Source: Halichondria panicea (taxonomy: Eukaryota > Porifera > Demospongiae > Suberitida > Halichondriidae). Taken from it: a stretch of 64,000 bases of DNA. The stretch covers positions 4,490,990-4,554,989 of the forward strand of contig NC_087387.1 of the NCBI RefSeq assembly GCF_963675165.1, read 5' to 3'. Below the pieces are notes generated by a model. The model did not search any database, was not told where the DNA came from, and saw nothing but the letters and a program-made list of their open reading frames with translations. The first letter of the stretch is position 1, and every line of letters starts with the position of its first letter. The translations under genes were made by a program, and so were the position numbers. Below are positions 11,839 to 37,133 of this stretch, piece after piece.

Positions 11839-12560
11839 AGCCTCGTTCCCAGGGCTTACTTTTTCTTGCTGTTGTCATTGTTCATCCAAAAAGAATAGAC
11901 ATAGTGAGGCAGCAAAGAAAGAAATGTGCGTACAGTTAAGAAACTCTTCAATCTATGGAAAAAGGAAGGCCTGGTTTGGGAAATCGCGTGATCCACAAGG
12001 ATTTTTATGAACGTGGGCGATAAGACTACTATACTGAGACAACCACCAAGCTGTGCTGCAAGTCAGATCAGAGAACCAGCGTGGCCAGCTCTGGTGGCAG
12101 TAGCTACCTGCTATATGATAATCATGACTAAGCTACTCTTGATCTATACCATGTAGAAAGACACAAGAAAAGGTGATAGTCTGATTGAATCTGAACACAC
12201 AATCTAGACTAGTAGATCATCTAGCTAAGCCTAAGGTATAGCTAGCTATAGTGCTTGCAAACTTTCAGTTCAAGTCCATGTCCAGCTTGCTGCAGGCAAA
12301 GTTTTATTAGTCATAAAACTCTACGTGGGCAGTCCAACATCTCTAGCACTGCATGCCCACTCTCATTTTCATCCTTCTACCACCCTTATACCCTCATGCG
12401 ACTTCCCGATACAGGCTCTCCTTTTTCCTAACTCTACGTCTATTTTCTCCTCCAATCAATACCGTATTTTATCTCATTGAACAATTAATACAGTATTTTA
12501 TCTTATTGAACGATTGTGATAAAGAACAAAAAAATAAAAAGGAGAGCCTGTGTAGAGGCT
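11839..12560. mobile_element. Non-autonomous element, AGCCTC-ended, copy 1
   Basis: A 722-bp sequence that matches 62106-62855 along its whole length at high identity. Its ends are AGCCTCGTTCCCAGG and CCTGTGTAGAGGCT, forming short inverted termini. No transposase frame is seen. Confidence 0.75.
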
Positions 12561-12939
12561 ACATAGACACAGAGACAGACACACACACTATCGTATACCT
12601 CGCTTGCACATGCACACCAAGGCATAAATATGGGTTGCTATATAATAGCTACAGTATATAGCACAAGTTAGATTCAACCGGACAATCGGATTGGAGAGGT
12701 ATAGTTTTACCCATTATTTGTTAACTAATAATTATGACATCATCAGCCACAAGGCCATAGATATCAAGAAAGACGTCAGGCAAAATGGATGTACATAATA
12801 ATGGGTAAGCACCAGACATTAATCGTCAATGCAGCAGTCGCTACTTTTAGAGGTCGCGGAGGTGCTGCATATTTATAGAGGGTTGAATAAGTGCAGTACT
12901 TATTAAAGTGTACGTGTACATACAGTGGAGATTGGACCA

Positions 12940-13050
12940 GGTGGCATATACGGCACCGGATGTATTTTGAAGGGGGAGGGGTTCGGATTAGCTAAGGAAA
13001 ATAACAAAAATTAGGGCGTTTCCACATCCGGTGCCGTATAAGACACCTGA
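12940..13050. repeat. Short inverted repeat
   Basis: ATACGGCACCGGATGT near 12948 is inverted as ACATCCGGTGCCGTAT near 13024, about 65 bp apart. It could form a hairpin or be a very small MITE. Confidence 0.6.
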
Positions 13051-13279
13051 TCCCTCTTCTTTACCATCTTTAACACCTCATTTTCTCTGAGCAAAGCCTT
13101 CTCTCCATGTCCACCATGTCTTGTCTCTAGTTTTGTGACTATAATAATCTGCAGACGTCAGCACTTCAGGGTCAGAGGTCAACTGAGTGCTCACAAGGTC
13201 ATAAAGGTCAACCACATGGTCAGAACTTGATGCCAGAATGTCTGAAACTCTGAGACTTTGCAGACTTGTTTTGAGGGAG
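13047..13279 (-). CDS. Possible two-exon fragment of an unrecognised gene
   Basis: Minus strand: exon 13279-13195 (28 codons, acceptor TTCTGCAG, donor GTGAGC), a 46-nt intron, then exon 13148-13047 (34 codons, donor GTGTCT). Both exons are open in compatible phase and have protein-like, helical composition (motifs S-D-I-L-A-S-S-S-D-H-V-V and E-N-E-V-L-K-M-V-K-K). I do not recognise the protein and found no further exons, so it is either a gene fragment or part of a gene whose other exons I missed. It lies head-to-head with FMC1, about 490 bp away. Confidence 0.35.
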
Positions 13280-13769
13280 CTGCAGAAGATAGACTCTCAA
13301 GTGAGGACTCTCTGTAGCTGATAGTATTATAATGTAGATTGTATTAATGACTAAACAAAAAGGCTGGCAAAGTTTACAAATATTCCGACACATTCTTTTA
13401 ATTAAAGAATACCATTAATTAAAAAGTAGATAGTACTCAATCTTCATAGCCTAAACAGTATAATATAATAATTATGTTCTCATAATACGGTACTTTATAT
13501 AAAAAAGAGGCCCCTTCTAATTATGACATTTAATTAGCACGTACCACACCGTAATTGATGTAGAAAAATAATTCCACTTCTAAATGGCTCATCTTTTAAA
13601 CACAAAACGTTCCGCCCAACTGGCGTTTATGCTCCACAGCTAGTATAGACTTTTTAGAGAAAATAGGCGTGGTTTTACTTGCTAGCTAGCTGCACCGTTG
13701 AGAGCTGACTCGTGAACAACATTCATTGACTGTACCTATGGATCAAACAACTGTGAAAGATATGTTTTG

Positions 13770-16600
13770 ATGTCTCAAACAAGCCTTTTTATAAGTGAAT
13801 TACAGCAACGCATAACGGTAGGTGCTTCTTTTAGGGCCTAAAAAATTATGCTGATGCTGACGTGGTATTACGGTAACTATAATCTCACTAGTCTCGCAAA
13901 TGTATTAAAAAGCGACCTTATTTTTCGAAGAAGTACGCTCGTGTGAATATCTACATACATACTCTGGCACGATTATGTAAAGTAGAACTATTGGCACCAT
14001 AATTATATAGTGGTACATTTCCAAGGTAGTCTTGTGAGTAGTATAATATTTGGTGTAGGCGCGTACTGGACAGTTCTGGAGCTACGTGAGAGCTGAAGTC
14101 ACTAAAAGCACAGCAGATGATGTCACTCCTAAACAGAGATTGCTAAAGACGTGTGTTTCCTACCTGGAGAGCTCAAGACAACATAGGGTAGGTCGTGCAT
14201 ACTATCTAGCATCCATTAGTAGGTCTCAGAAGAGGTACAACATTGAATTCTATATAGTGATGACATTTGCTTAGCTGGCAGTTTATCGCGACTAACTCTA
14301 GGCTAGTAAAACTTTTTAACTGACTGTTTAGCTAGCTCTGTACGTTGCTCAATATTTCTATGGCTAGCTATAGTGTTTCTCCAGCTGAGTTCTTAGTTAG
14401 AGCTCGTCCAGATATTTATTAACAGGTGCAGTGTTCTCACGTTTTGTAGCAAACGTATCTCATAGGGAGAGGTTCACTGGGGTTCATCGACGGAAACATG
14501 ATTTCTCAACTTGAGTCGACTACTCTTTCACTTTGAAAAGCCTTAGTCAAGTGTAACTGTAGGGAACACACAACATTGAAAACCCAATATCAAAATATTG
14601 AATGAGAGTCACACGAGATGTGTTGTACCTCCTAGATAAATCCGACTAGAAAAACATTTGCAATGTGAAAAATTGCTAGGATTGGCCAGGGGAACCACAA
14701 AAAAGCGTGGGAACAAGAAATCAGACGAGAGCATAACTCCAATCCGTTACAACGTCAATCACATGTATACTGGTAGTTTTCCCATGTTTTCCCAGCCAAT
14801 ATGCCACGCAATTTTTACTGGTGGAGTGATGACCAATCCCTATATATATTTATTATACATCCATTTTAGAATGTGGGGCACATAATCATGATGATTTGTG
14901 ATGAATTGATGTTCCTAATACATGCAGTGTTGAGCACAGGTGCACACAGTCCATCCATGCGTAGTAACATGCACGGACCGTACTGGTGACTGCATGGAAT
15001 GATGTGGTGGATGGAAGCTGATAGGTGGATCTGGAACACAGTCTATTATTTAATATACTATGTATTGTACATGTTCATGACGTTGTAACGGATTGGAGTT
15101 ATGCTCTCGTCTGATTTCTTGTTCCCACGCTTTTTTGTGGTTCCCCTGGCCAATCCTAGCAATTTTTCACATTGCAAATGTTTTTCTAGTCGGATTCCCT
15201 TTCTTTTTCAGTACAGTTTACGTATCATGACATGCATAAGTGGAACGTTAAGAGGCAGTACAAGAAGAGAAGACAGGACTAATCAGATATCTTCTCGAAT
15301 ATCTCTGGACTAATAATTATAGTATAATGAGTAATAATTTATTCCTTGATAATTATGTTGAATTTGCGAATCAGTATTAAATGACAGCCATTTTAAGAGC
15401 ATGATATCTAGCCAGTGCATATAGCATGCCTTTCAGAGAAAGGGAGCTAGAGCTGAACAGTGTGAAGAAAAGGAACACCTCAGGCTCTGGAAAAGCACTG
15501 CTGCACTGATTTTAGGCGCACGGTTTATTAGCCACGCCTATCTATTATTATTGGCCACAACACAATTGCTGAGTCATTAAAGATGGCGGAATTGTCTAGG
15601 TAAGAGAAATAGAGACTGAGAGGTCATCTGCCTTGTGGAAGCAATCGCAAATCTGAAGAAGCGCTTTGTAATCCAGGTTGTAGTCGTTTGGAAACCCTGT
15701 GCAGAATGTCCTGGAGATGGCTGTACTTGGAGTAAATGCTGGGCAAGAAACTTACTTACTTACTTACTCACTTACTTACTTAGTCAGTCAGACAAAGAGC
15801 GGTGAAACGTCGAAATAGTGCAATTTTTAAAATGAAAATATTCATTCATTAAAATGTTTATGGATTATGAAATGAGAGATACAAATAGAGAAAAGGCTAA
15901 ATAAACTATCTGTTCAGCCAGTTTCTTGATGTGGCCTTTCCCTGCAGAGATAGAACAGTTTTGAACATGAGTCAAAATAATTGAAATATTGCTAAACACA
16001 GGCAAACCCACTGCCAATCCTATGTAAAACCTACTGGTTTTACTAATATGTTTGCCGAGCATTTATTTGCTACTGAGTGGGAGGAGTTAATTATTGAGTG
16101 TACAGTGTAGGGATATAAAATAGCTACTTTATTGTTTAACCAACTGAAATACCTGGCTAATTAAAAATTCATGCATGAAATTCATGCATTTGATCCGATG
16201 TAGGCCCCGATAAACATAATTTTAGCATAATACATGTAGGTGTCTAATTGGCAACAGTGTCCATTTTTGGTATAGATCATGGCAAAAATGGCTAAAGGTG
16301 AATATTATGGATCAGTTTAAGTCAACAAGATAACACTGAGAATCATTGTGTTGTTGTGTGCTGTGTTTAGTCTACATTTTGTAAAAGATGCCCATATACC
16401 ATGTATATGACTGCATGGTGGGAGATGATTAATCCCACTCTATATTTCTACATACCTATATGCAGGAGATAGTGTTCCAGTACCAAGGTCGTGGTGAGAG
16501 GTCAGTAAAGGACACTGCTAACCTGGTTGGACTCAAAGTACCACCAAATACACTCAAAGAGGACTTTCTGAAGAACAGTAGTGGAACAGCCAGAAGCTAG
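13770..16600 (+). CDS. FMC1: FMC1, mitochondrial complex V (ATP synthase) assembly factor
   Basis: Three small exons, 13770-13817, 14059-14187 and 16466-16600, all joined in phase 0 with GT-AG introns, give a 103-residue protein ending in TAG (the human protein is about 113). The C-terminal third carries the family hallmark, G-R-G-E-R-S-V followed by L-V-G-L-K-V-P, which corresponds to the GKGERSVEE...LVGLKLP block I know from animal FMC1. The middle is a helical segment with Y-L-E-S-S-R-Q-H. FMC1 is a LYR-type-like small mitochondrial matrix protein needed for assembly of the F1 sector. The ATG at 13770 is followed by M-S-Q-T and no earlier in-frame ATG is needed. Intron 2 is unusually long (2.3 kb) because it holds an inverted-repeat element. 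No lesion seen. Confidence 0.85.
14639..15196. mobile_element. Inverted-repeat element (~560 bp) in FMC1 intron 2
   Basis: Arms 14639-14766 and 15067-15196 are reverse complements at high identity, starting AATCCGACTAGAAAAACATT. A roughly 300-bp non-coding centre separates them. No target duplication could be fixed. Non-autonomous foldback/MITE type. Confidence 0.8.
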
Positions 16601-17527
16601 TTTAATAGTTATGGATCTATGTGTACGTACAATCGGTTGTTTTGTATGTTATTTTTGTAACTTGAATATAATTATTATACTGTATAGCTGGTTATTTTCG
16701 AGGAATGACCCAGAAACACAAAATTAGTGCCTTCAAAATTGTTTTACATCTGGCATTGAAACCTCTTTACTGTAGGGGTGTGGTCATTTGAACCTCTATC
16801 CTCGAAATGTTTAGTTAGGGCAATCTGCGAAAATTTAGTGCTGTAAAAATAATCAGGTTATTTTCGTATGGTCGTATATTTCATATTGCATGTATATACA
16901 TACAGTATCGTACGAACATTAAAAACTATGAGCGCTACGTCCTATTCTGAGCTGTATATACGAATAATTAAAATAACGAATTGGGAGTTCATGAAAATTA
17001 CCTGTATACACATTTTTGAGGGGCTTACTTAATTATTTCGCTGTTAGCAAATTCCCTCGGCCCTCGACCACTGATTACTATATATACCGAGCCAATATAC
17101 GTTATATTAATTGTATATAATCGATTTGCAAATGGAAGGCATGACTTGGGAGTATAGTCAACCAGCCAACAAAATCATTCTATTCTTTTACGAAATTTTA
17201 AGTGCCTCAATTGACCTGTGCAACATAATACACTATTAACAAAAAGAACTTAAGTAATACAGAACAATAGCAGAGAATTTTAAATAGGGTGGCAAATTAA
17301 TATAAGACACACAATTTTACGAAAGTTACGATATGACATAATACAAAAAGTCATGTACAGTTACTGTGCTCTACATTATAAGAAAACAAGTGATGTTTCT
17401 CTACGCTAGCTAAAGTGTACAAACCAATTATGCCCCCTGTAGGACTTGAACCTACAGCTACAGAGACTATACACTTCTATATATGATCATGTGGTAAATG
17501 TTTTTGTGATAATTATGTGTCAATAAA
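16601..17527. other. Intergenic, MITE-like block and tRNA-like fragment
   Basis: 16683-16870 contains the GGTTATTTTCGAGG block also found inverted in TMEM245 intron 2 (34621-34815), so it is a member of the same MITE family. 17432-17457 reads, on the minus strand, as the TpsiC arm and 3' acceptor strand of a tRNA (GTAGGTTCAAGTCCTAC then GGGGGCA) without any 5' half. I see no other feature. Confidence 0.5.
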
Positions 17528-20080
17528 TTATACTGAGCTCATGGGCATGAATTCTTCAATAATGCTGGTTCTGGATCGGATCCAATGAAAGGGTTTTGCC
17601 TTATTCATGTTCGTCCAATGTGTACGATTACACAAATCACCAGACGTGATCCTCAGAGTTCTCGAAGCGAAACTAGTGAAGACTTCAGTGATAGTCCTGG
17701 CTTCATTTGAATCACGTGAATACTTTTCATAGTCCTTCTTGTCATTTTTATGATCTTCTTTATACAATGTGATACATTTAATTGTACCAACAACAATGGC
17801 TTGTTTGGGGATAACAGTGATGTTACTGAAGCAGCTCAAAATTAGAGGATCAGAAAATGCTTCGAAATGAAGGTGAAGATGTAGGCGTTGTCTAGACCTA
17901 TCAGCTTTTGACCATTCAACCAAAATCAAAGCCATCGGAGTTCCAGAAAGTTGGCGCGTCCCATCTTTATCAAAAATTTTCAACCGAAAGCACAGTATCT
18001 TGATTGACCCATCTGTAAAGGCTTGCTTCATTTCCTCGATGTCCTCTAGAGTACCACCTCGTGCTGCTCCAATGCTCTTGTTTACATGATCAACACAAAA
18101 ACGTAGAAAGAAATCAGGCTGGCTGAAAAAACGAAAAGTATTGCCATCTCGTATTATCTCACGCACTCCGTTAATATCCGGACCCTGAAATGGAATACCA
18201 GGATCACAATACAGCGAGGGATTTTGCTTCAGTCCTATGTCATCGATCTGTTCATGCAAGTCACCCAAATCAGCAGCAGGAGACTTCAAAGCTTGAATGT
18301 CCTCAAGATTGGTTTTCTGGAGCTCAATCCACAATGGTATGAACAGGTTACCATAAGAGACTTCGTCACCACTGCAAGCAGTTTGAACGATTATTTTCGT
18401 GTACTCTAGTAGACTTTTGTTGCGTTCGAAGTAAGTAGCCCATTGGCCAGAATAGCAGGCATCAACGATAATAATCACTAGGCTTTTGAATTGTTTACGA
18501 TCCCGTTCCTTTAGCTGATCGAGGACCCATTTTGGAGACAATAGACCGGACTGAAATGCAATCACATCCCCAGCAGATGCGTCCCTAGTCACGGTATGGG
18601 GCGTGTACTCCTTACCCATCATTGTGCTACAATCTTTTAAATCCCAACGCAGGTACTTCCTGTTGAGAGTTTGCACCTCTCCAACAGGAATAGGATTGTT
18701 TTGTAACTTCGTGGCAGTTTCGGAGGACAAACCGTGGCCTGTAAGGCAAAGAACTGAAACAATTTTATTTATTCGGGCTGGGTTTTCAGGATTGCCAACG
18801 AGAAAATGCCTACATTGCTCTACAAATGATTCGTCCACTGCGTCCATGAAACCAAATTTAGTGTATGACCAATGCTCCCTATGATCCTTTGTAGGAAACA
18901 TATCACCAACTCTTTTTGCATAGAATTCAAACGAATCGAAATCATCCATCATTTGGGTATTGTCTTCAAATTTAGTAGACTCATATTTTCTCTTTGCTAG
19001 AGTGACTAGATCTTGATCTTGCAAATCTAAACAATGTAATAAGGGTCCTGATTTCCACATTGCGTATAATAGGTAGTTTGACACACAATTGAAACTGAAT
19101 TTACCAAGGATGCATGTCAATTTTCATAATTATATACGTGCATGTATACTGTACAATGTATGTTATATAAATGTACAGATAATTGCAACTACATGTACAT
19201 GTAGAATACACTTAATTACAGCATTGATCTATCGAACGTACTTTCAGGAACACCAAGAATATTGCACAGCTCAAGACGGCTTCCTCTCCTAATCATGTCA
19301 TCAACAAATGATTTCGCATTAAGACCGGAGTCAATAGAGCATGGGAATGCCAATGCTAGCACCTCAATCTGAATTGGAGCAAGCAACAGCATCATATACC
19401 GTTAATACTCAGAACGTCATGCAGAACATCATTATGAGCAACGGGTAACCTTATACATAGTTATATTGTAGTATAGTTAGTTAGCGCTAATAAAATTAAA
19501 ATTTCCATGACAAACAAGCACTTGGTCTATAATAATTGCATGAAAAACAAATTAGCTTAATTACCTATACAACACATTGTTACAGTAGGAGAGTCTACAG
19601 TATAAAGTTATACCGGAAGAGAGGGTGTGCATGTGCATGCATGGATCCAATATCATCCACCGCACTCAAATTAACCACGAAATATCCTATCCTAGATGTG
19701 ATTACAAATGATTATAATTATGTACTGTATATAGCAGATAATTTTCATGGGCGAGCTGACCTTCACAAAAATGTTCCCCAATTTTTTTCGTTACGAAAAT
19801 CTCCTTAAAGCAAAATGTTTACCCCACGAAAATTACCCCCGCTATACGGTAGTACGTTGTGTCTGTTTGATAATGTAACTGAATTTCAGCCTCGAGCAGT
19901 GCCTTTGGGTTTATAAATTCCGACAAAAACAGTGCCATGTGCACTGCATGCATGCCCAATACAATAAGTTCTATGTAAAGGTTATCCTCAAGGCTTCTAG
20001 AAATTGTGACTGCAAGTATTAACCTTATTATCAACGAGTTGAGCTTCATCATCACTGCCCTGATCATCTGCACTCTCCAT
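17528..20080 (-). CDS. Caspase-fold (peptidase C14-like) protein
   Basis: The three-exon model is 20080-20024 (19 codons, acidic start M-E-S-A-D-D-Q), 19368-19242 and 19047-17528, about 567 residues; the exon 3 acceptor is the least certain point. The catalytic dyad of caspase-fold peptidases is visible: His in L-C-L-T-G-H-G near 18735 and Cys in I-I-I-V-D-A-C-Y-S-G-Q near 18455, each at the end of a hydrophobic strand. The D-A-C-Y-S-G form is that of metacaspase/paracaspase-like members rather than the QACRG of classical caspases. The distance between His and Cys is about 93 residues, longer than usual. The ~235 residues after the catalytic region are not recognised. No prodomain is obvious, though exon 2 is helical. 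Activity and substrate are unknown. Confidence 0.65.
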
Positions 20081-21149
20081 GACCAGATGTTACCCTGTAA
20101 ATGGTAAAGAAAGCAATTTTAATTATTACTCGCATGTGGTTTATTTATTGTATTTTCTGCGAGTACGAGTTCACATTATTTTTCTCATTCGCAGCTAATG
20201 ATTTATAGTATATAGATCTGATTACCAGCAAATATATATCACCTAAAGGCAAGGTATCGCATGCGTACAGATTTAATCATGATAAAAAAATACCAAATAC
20301 CTCGATTATCAGCTGGGAGAATGGCCACAGGCAGTCCGAACAAGTGTGGGTGAGCTGAAGAATATAGATACAGTTAAGACATTCATAATTATATTGACTA
20401 TAGCTAAAGAACTGATCATGATGCAGGTGGAGAGATATCACATAATAACAACATGCACACAGATCTAGAATAAACAGTAGACTAGACCTAGCTATAATTT
20501 ATATATAGATATAGTCTCCATCATACATTAATGCAAGATCTACAACTAATAAAGGCACATCTAGATTCTACAAACCTTTTTGTGATGTGAAGAGCTATGT
20601 TACGTGCTACCAGGTTGCGCGCAAGGTTGAGAGACTGTACTGAACACGAGGGCCTACAAAACTTAGTTAAGGGCCTATGCAGGTACGTGTTATTAAGGAT
20701 GTGGTCATAAATTACTGATAGCTCTATAAGCTTTGTGGGTATTGCATGCAGGAGTCTCATGGATCAGCCCCTCCCAACCCTTCTTAGGAGGGGGCTGATC
20801 CATGAGACTAGTGTGGGATATAAATGTAAATTGTACACCTAGAATTGTATCTAGAAAGTGAAAGCTGGTGTCATAAATTACTGTAATCACTGTAATCAAG
20901 TATAGCCACGCCTGATACGCAAAATTAAAATTAAAATTAAAACCACTCAAAATGGCTATTCTGATATAATAATTATAGATCTACGGGATTTGGTAAGTAT
21001 TAGCCAAATCAACGTATCCATTATTATAAATCCCATGATGTAAGTAATAATAATTAGTTCGACTTATAATTTATTGAGTTTACTGAGTTTAATCAAAAGT
21101 TTGTTAGCAACGTAGTGAAGAGATACATGTATGTATCTATAGTTACTGA
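20081..21149. other. Intergenic, with a hairpin
   Basis: Apart from the exon-8 fragment, the only structure seen is a near-perfect hairpin at 20756-20808 (CTCATGGATCAGCCCCTCC paired with GGGGGCTGATCCATGAG across an ~8-nt loop). The rest is AT-rich and without gene signals. Confidence 0.5.
20310..20357 (-). pseudogene. TMEM245 exon-8 fragment
   Basis: About 48 bp match the 3' end of TMEM245 exon 8 (CAGCTGGGAGAATGGCCACA ... GTGTGGGTGAGC; compare 31607-31655). The donor side is altered (TATC instead of TCAC), so it would not splice as the normal exon does. It marks a further, mostly lost, duplication unit. Confidence 0.7.
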
Positions 21150-21152
21150 TTA

Positions 21153-21338
<186 letters not shown>

Positions 21339-21547
21339 TTATTGGATAAAGTGCACTTATAACCTCCCACCAACGACAATCCCTCTGTAATTCACATGTA
21401 TAGGGCCATTCTTCATAGCCACTATTTCATTGTGTACCTAGATCACATTTCAGCTCCACTGTACATTACCTAATGCTTCAGAGCACAACAACTTGTTATG
21501 CCTCGGTGCGCGTGTGTAAACGAGGTATACGGTAGTGTTTATGTGCA

Positions 21548-21735
<188 letters not shown>

Positions 21736-21811
21736 CCCACTCCTATGTAGCTTTGACAAATCCACCAAGGGAGGCATCAGCACCTAGCTGCACCTAGCTG
21801 CAGTGCTTTCA

Positions 21812-22128
21812 TTAACCCGAGGCGCGCTGTGGCTTACAGTAGAGTGTCAGTCTGTCTGTCTGCCTGTCTGTGTGTTCTGAGTCTACTCACCTGGATGCGA
21901 TAGCACTGTGTTTATACAATGGATAGCCTCAACACAACAAGGTAGTAGTTTTATAAATTTGGCAGATTTTGATGTTAAAGCTTCGTTGTCGAATAAAAGT
22001 GAGCAAAAGCTAAGAAGCTAAAAAGCTTGAACCTGCACGTTGGTCGTTGCACAGATTAACACGCGGCTTGGACTCGAGGCTGTAGACTACTAAACTTCAA
22101 ATTAACAACAGAGGGTTTGCACTTCAGT
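21812..22128 (+). repeat. Dispersed repeat family R, copy 2
   Basis: Begins at the CCCGAGGCGCGC block and runs to CAGAGGGTTTGCACTTCAG. It contains a short (CTGT)n tract. Inverted relative to copies at 10935 and 55960; same orientation as 38495. It sits between exons 9 and 10 of TMEM245 cassette A. Confidence 0.7.
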
Positions 22129-23284
22129 GCTCTGGTTAGTATAATATTCTGTGCAGTTTTAATTAGCACTTCCTGTGGAGCAGGCTGGGTCTCTGTTACA
22201 ATAGAGTCTTTGTGTACAGAGGCCCTGCAGGGGCTCTCTTGTTGGTTGCCATATGCAACATTATTTCTTCTACTTTTCCTTGCTACACGTATTCAATTCA
22301 AGGATTCTTCTTCATGCATTTTGTATACTGCAGGGATTTGTTGGCACATCTGGACCACGGCTCTGGACCGTGTGCTACAGTCTTGACACACAACGAAAGG
22401 AATAGACATACAATTATACTAGCCGTACAAAACTCATCCTTCAATTTCCCTATTGATGAGTGTGTCCACAAAGAGCAGAGGTAACAAAGAGAGAGTGAAC
22501 AATGCTAGAGCGGAGAGCAGTTGTCCCTGCAGCAGCCACAGCTCCAACACAGCAGGCAATGCCAACCAGTATGCCCCAATGAATGGAATGGCTCCAGCTA
22601 TCCCAGCCACTACTGCAAGGAACATAAGAAAACGCAATCATGTGGGGGTAAAGCAATCATTCAGTGTGATGCAAATAAGACAAAGAGACCAGGATTTCTA
22701 AACTCTACTAGACCTTCTAAAACTAATTTCGCAGTGCATTTTACAGGGTTCTATTACATGAAGCCTTTTAGGAAGCCTTTTAGGAAGGCCCTATATCCAT
22801 CACTCAGGGATTGAGGGATCTACAACTCTAACCAGTCAGTCTGGCCTCACCAGCTGGGAGAATAGCCACAGGTAGTCCGAACAAAGTGTGGGTGAGCCAG
22901 GTGTAGAAACCATAGAAGAATGCTCGTCTGAACGTTGCATGGAACACACTCCTTTAGAGAGATATACATGTATATCCGTCATGTCATGAACAACTAGTTA
23001 TTGTACATGTATGCACAATTATGCAATTGTACACTATACATGTACATGTAATAATTATAGTAACATGACTGTTGATGCTCTCAAGACTTATGTTCAAGTA
23101 AGAATGTGCAGAGAGAAAAAGGATAAGCCTATTGGCTTTAACAATAGGAAATGTTTTCCAAAACATCTCTCCATTCTTCACCTTACTGCCCGTGAGAAAG
23201 TCTTGCCGTGTTTCTTCTTATCCCCGTCCATACCGACCTCGGTTGAGGTACCAGTTGTGGAATCATTGGAGGAGAGGGTTAAGT

Positions 23285-29092
<5,808 letters not shown>

Positions 29093-30087
29093 CCATGTGT
29101 GTTGAGTTCAACCTTCATAATTTTGTCATACTTCAAATACTGAAATTCATCCATTGTTAAAAGTGCTTCTATCTATATGCTGTAAGCTTCAACCAGCTAA
29201 AAGTTAGCATTTTCCATGTATGTAGGAGTCCGTGGCATCATACTAGCTACTTGCCAACCACATACAGTGCATCCAGCAAAATTACTGTGTACTTTGATAG
29301 TGGATTTGGTTTGGCCAGCAAAATTACTGTGTACTTTGATAGTGGATTTGGTTTGGCATGTATCTTTCAAGAAATACACTTGTTGTAGCCTATTCATTCA
29401 CCTACACAATGGTATCAGCACCATTTCTTAGAAAGATTCCAATCAAAAGATATCAACATTAATTTTAAGTACAACCACTCACACAGTTGTGGTAATCTAC
29501 TGGCACTGTAAACCATTAATGAAGCCTAATTTACCATAAATTCTGGGCGAATTCAACTTTAGATGCTTTGTGCATGGGTATAGATGAACTATGTGACGGA
29601 ATTCATGTAAAGTGGAACCTTGATTATCCGGACACCTTGGTTACAGAGGTAGGCCGAATAGCTGAATATGAGGAAAATCAACCATGGCACCTTGATACAA
29701 CCACTTAATTGATGAACAACTAGTGCCACATGGTTGTCTGTGCATGCATGCGCAGAGAAGCAGGCCTGTCTCCATAGTAACAGCTGCATGCGCATGCGCA
29801 TTTAAGGGACACACAAAAAAGAAAATTGCCAAGCTGAGGTTCTACTGGTACACTGTACATGATTCAGTACTTCACTCATGCCTCATACGAAACACCACGT
29901 CATTGACATTTAGCTATACCCAGTAGTGCTGCTATAAATATAGGATCTGACAAAAAGCATGGAAACAAGCGATCGGAGGAAAACCGTACAATTTTTTAAC
30001 AGGTGGCATACATGTACATTACATTGGTAAACATGGTCTAACCATACAATTACTGACTCGTAACATAACTAAACAGGATACCTAAAG

Positions 30088-36942
<6,855 letters not shown>

Positions 36943-37133
36943 TTTTTGTTTTCATAGAAACCTTTTAGGGGAATTTCGGGTTCACAGAGAGATTCATAAT
37001 CTGGCACATGGGGTTTTCCCATTATGATGGGTGTGGTATTTGACCACGTGCGTTTTGGTTTATGGTTTACGGAATCATAGGAATTTAGAACATCACACAT
37101 TTTGTGTGTGTCTTCTTTCTGTCACGTCTGAAC
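36943..37133. promoter_or_regulatory. Candidate bidirectional promoter between TMEM245 and the 37-kb gene
   Basis: The two start codons diverge and are only 191 bp apart, so both core promoters and 5' UTRs must lie here or overlap upstream exons. No TATA box is obvious. The inference rests on spacing only. Confidence 0.55.

Noticed and set aside
15587-15603. AAGATGGCGGA start context followed by GTAAGAG, a possible first exon
   Set aside because: It is in FMC1 intron 2, and joining it to the next exon gives an immediate stop; no other compatible exon was found.
17432-17457. tRNA gene candidate
   Set aside because: Only the TpsiC arm and 3' acceptor strand are recognisable; no matching 5' acceptor strand, D arm or anticodon arm is present.
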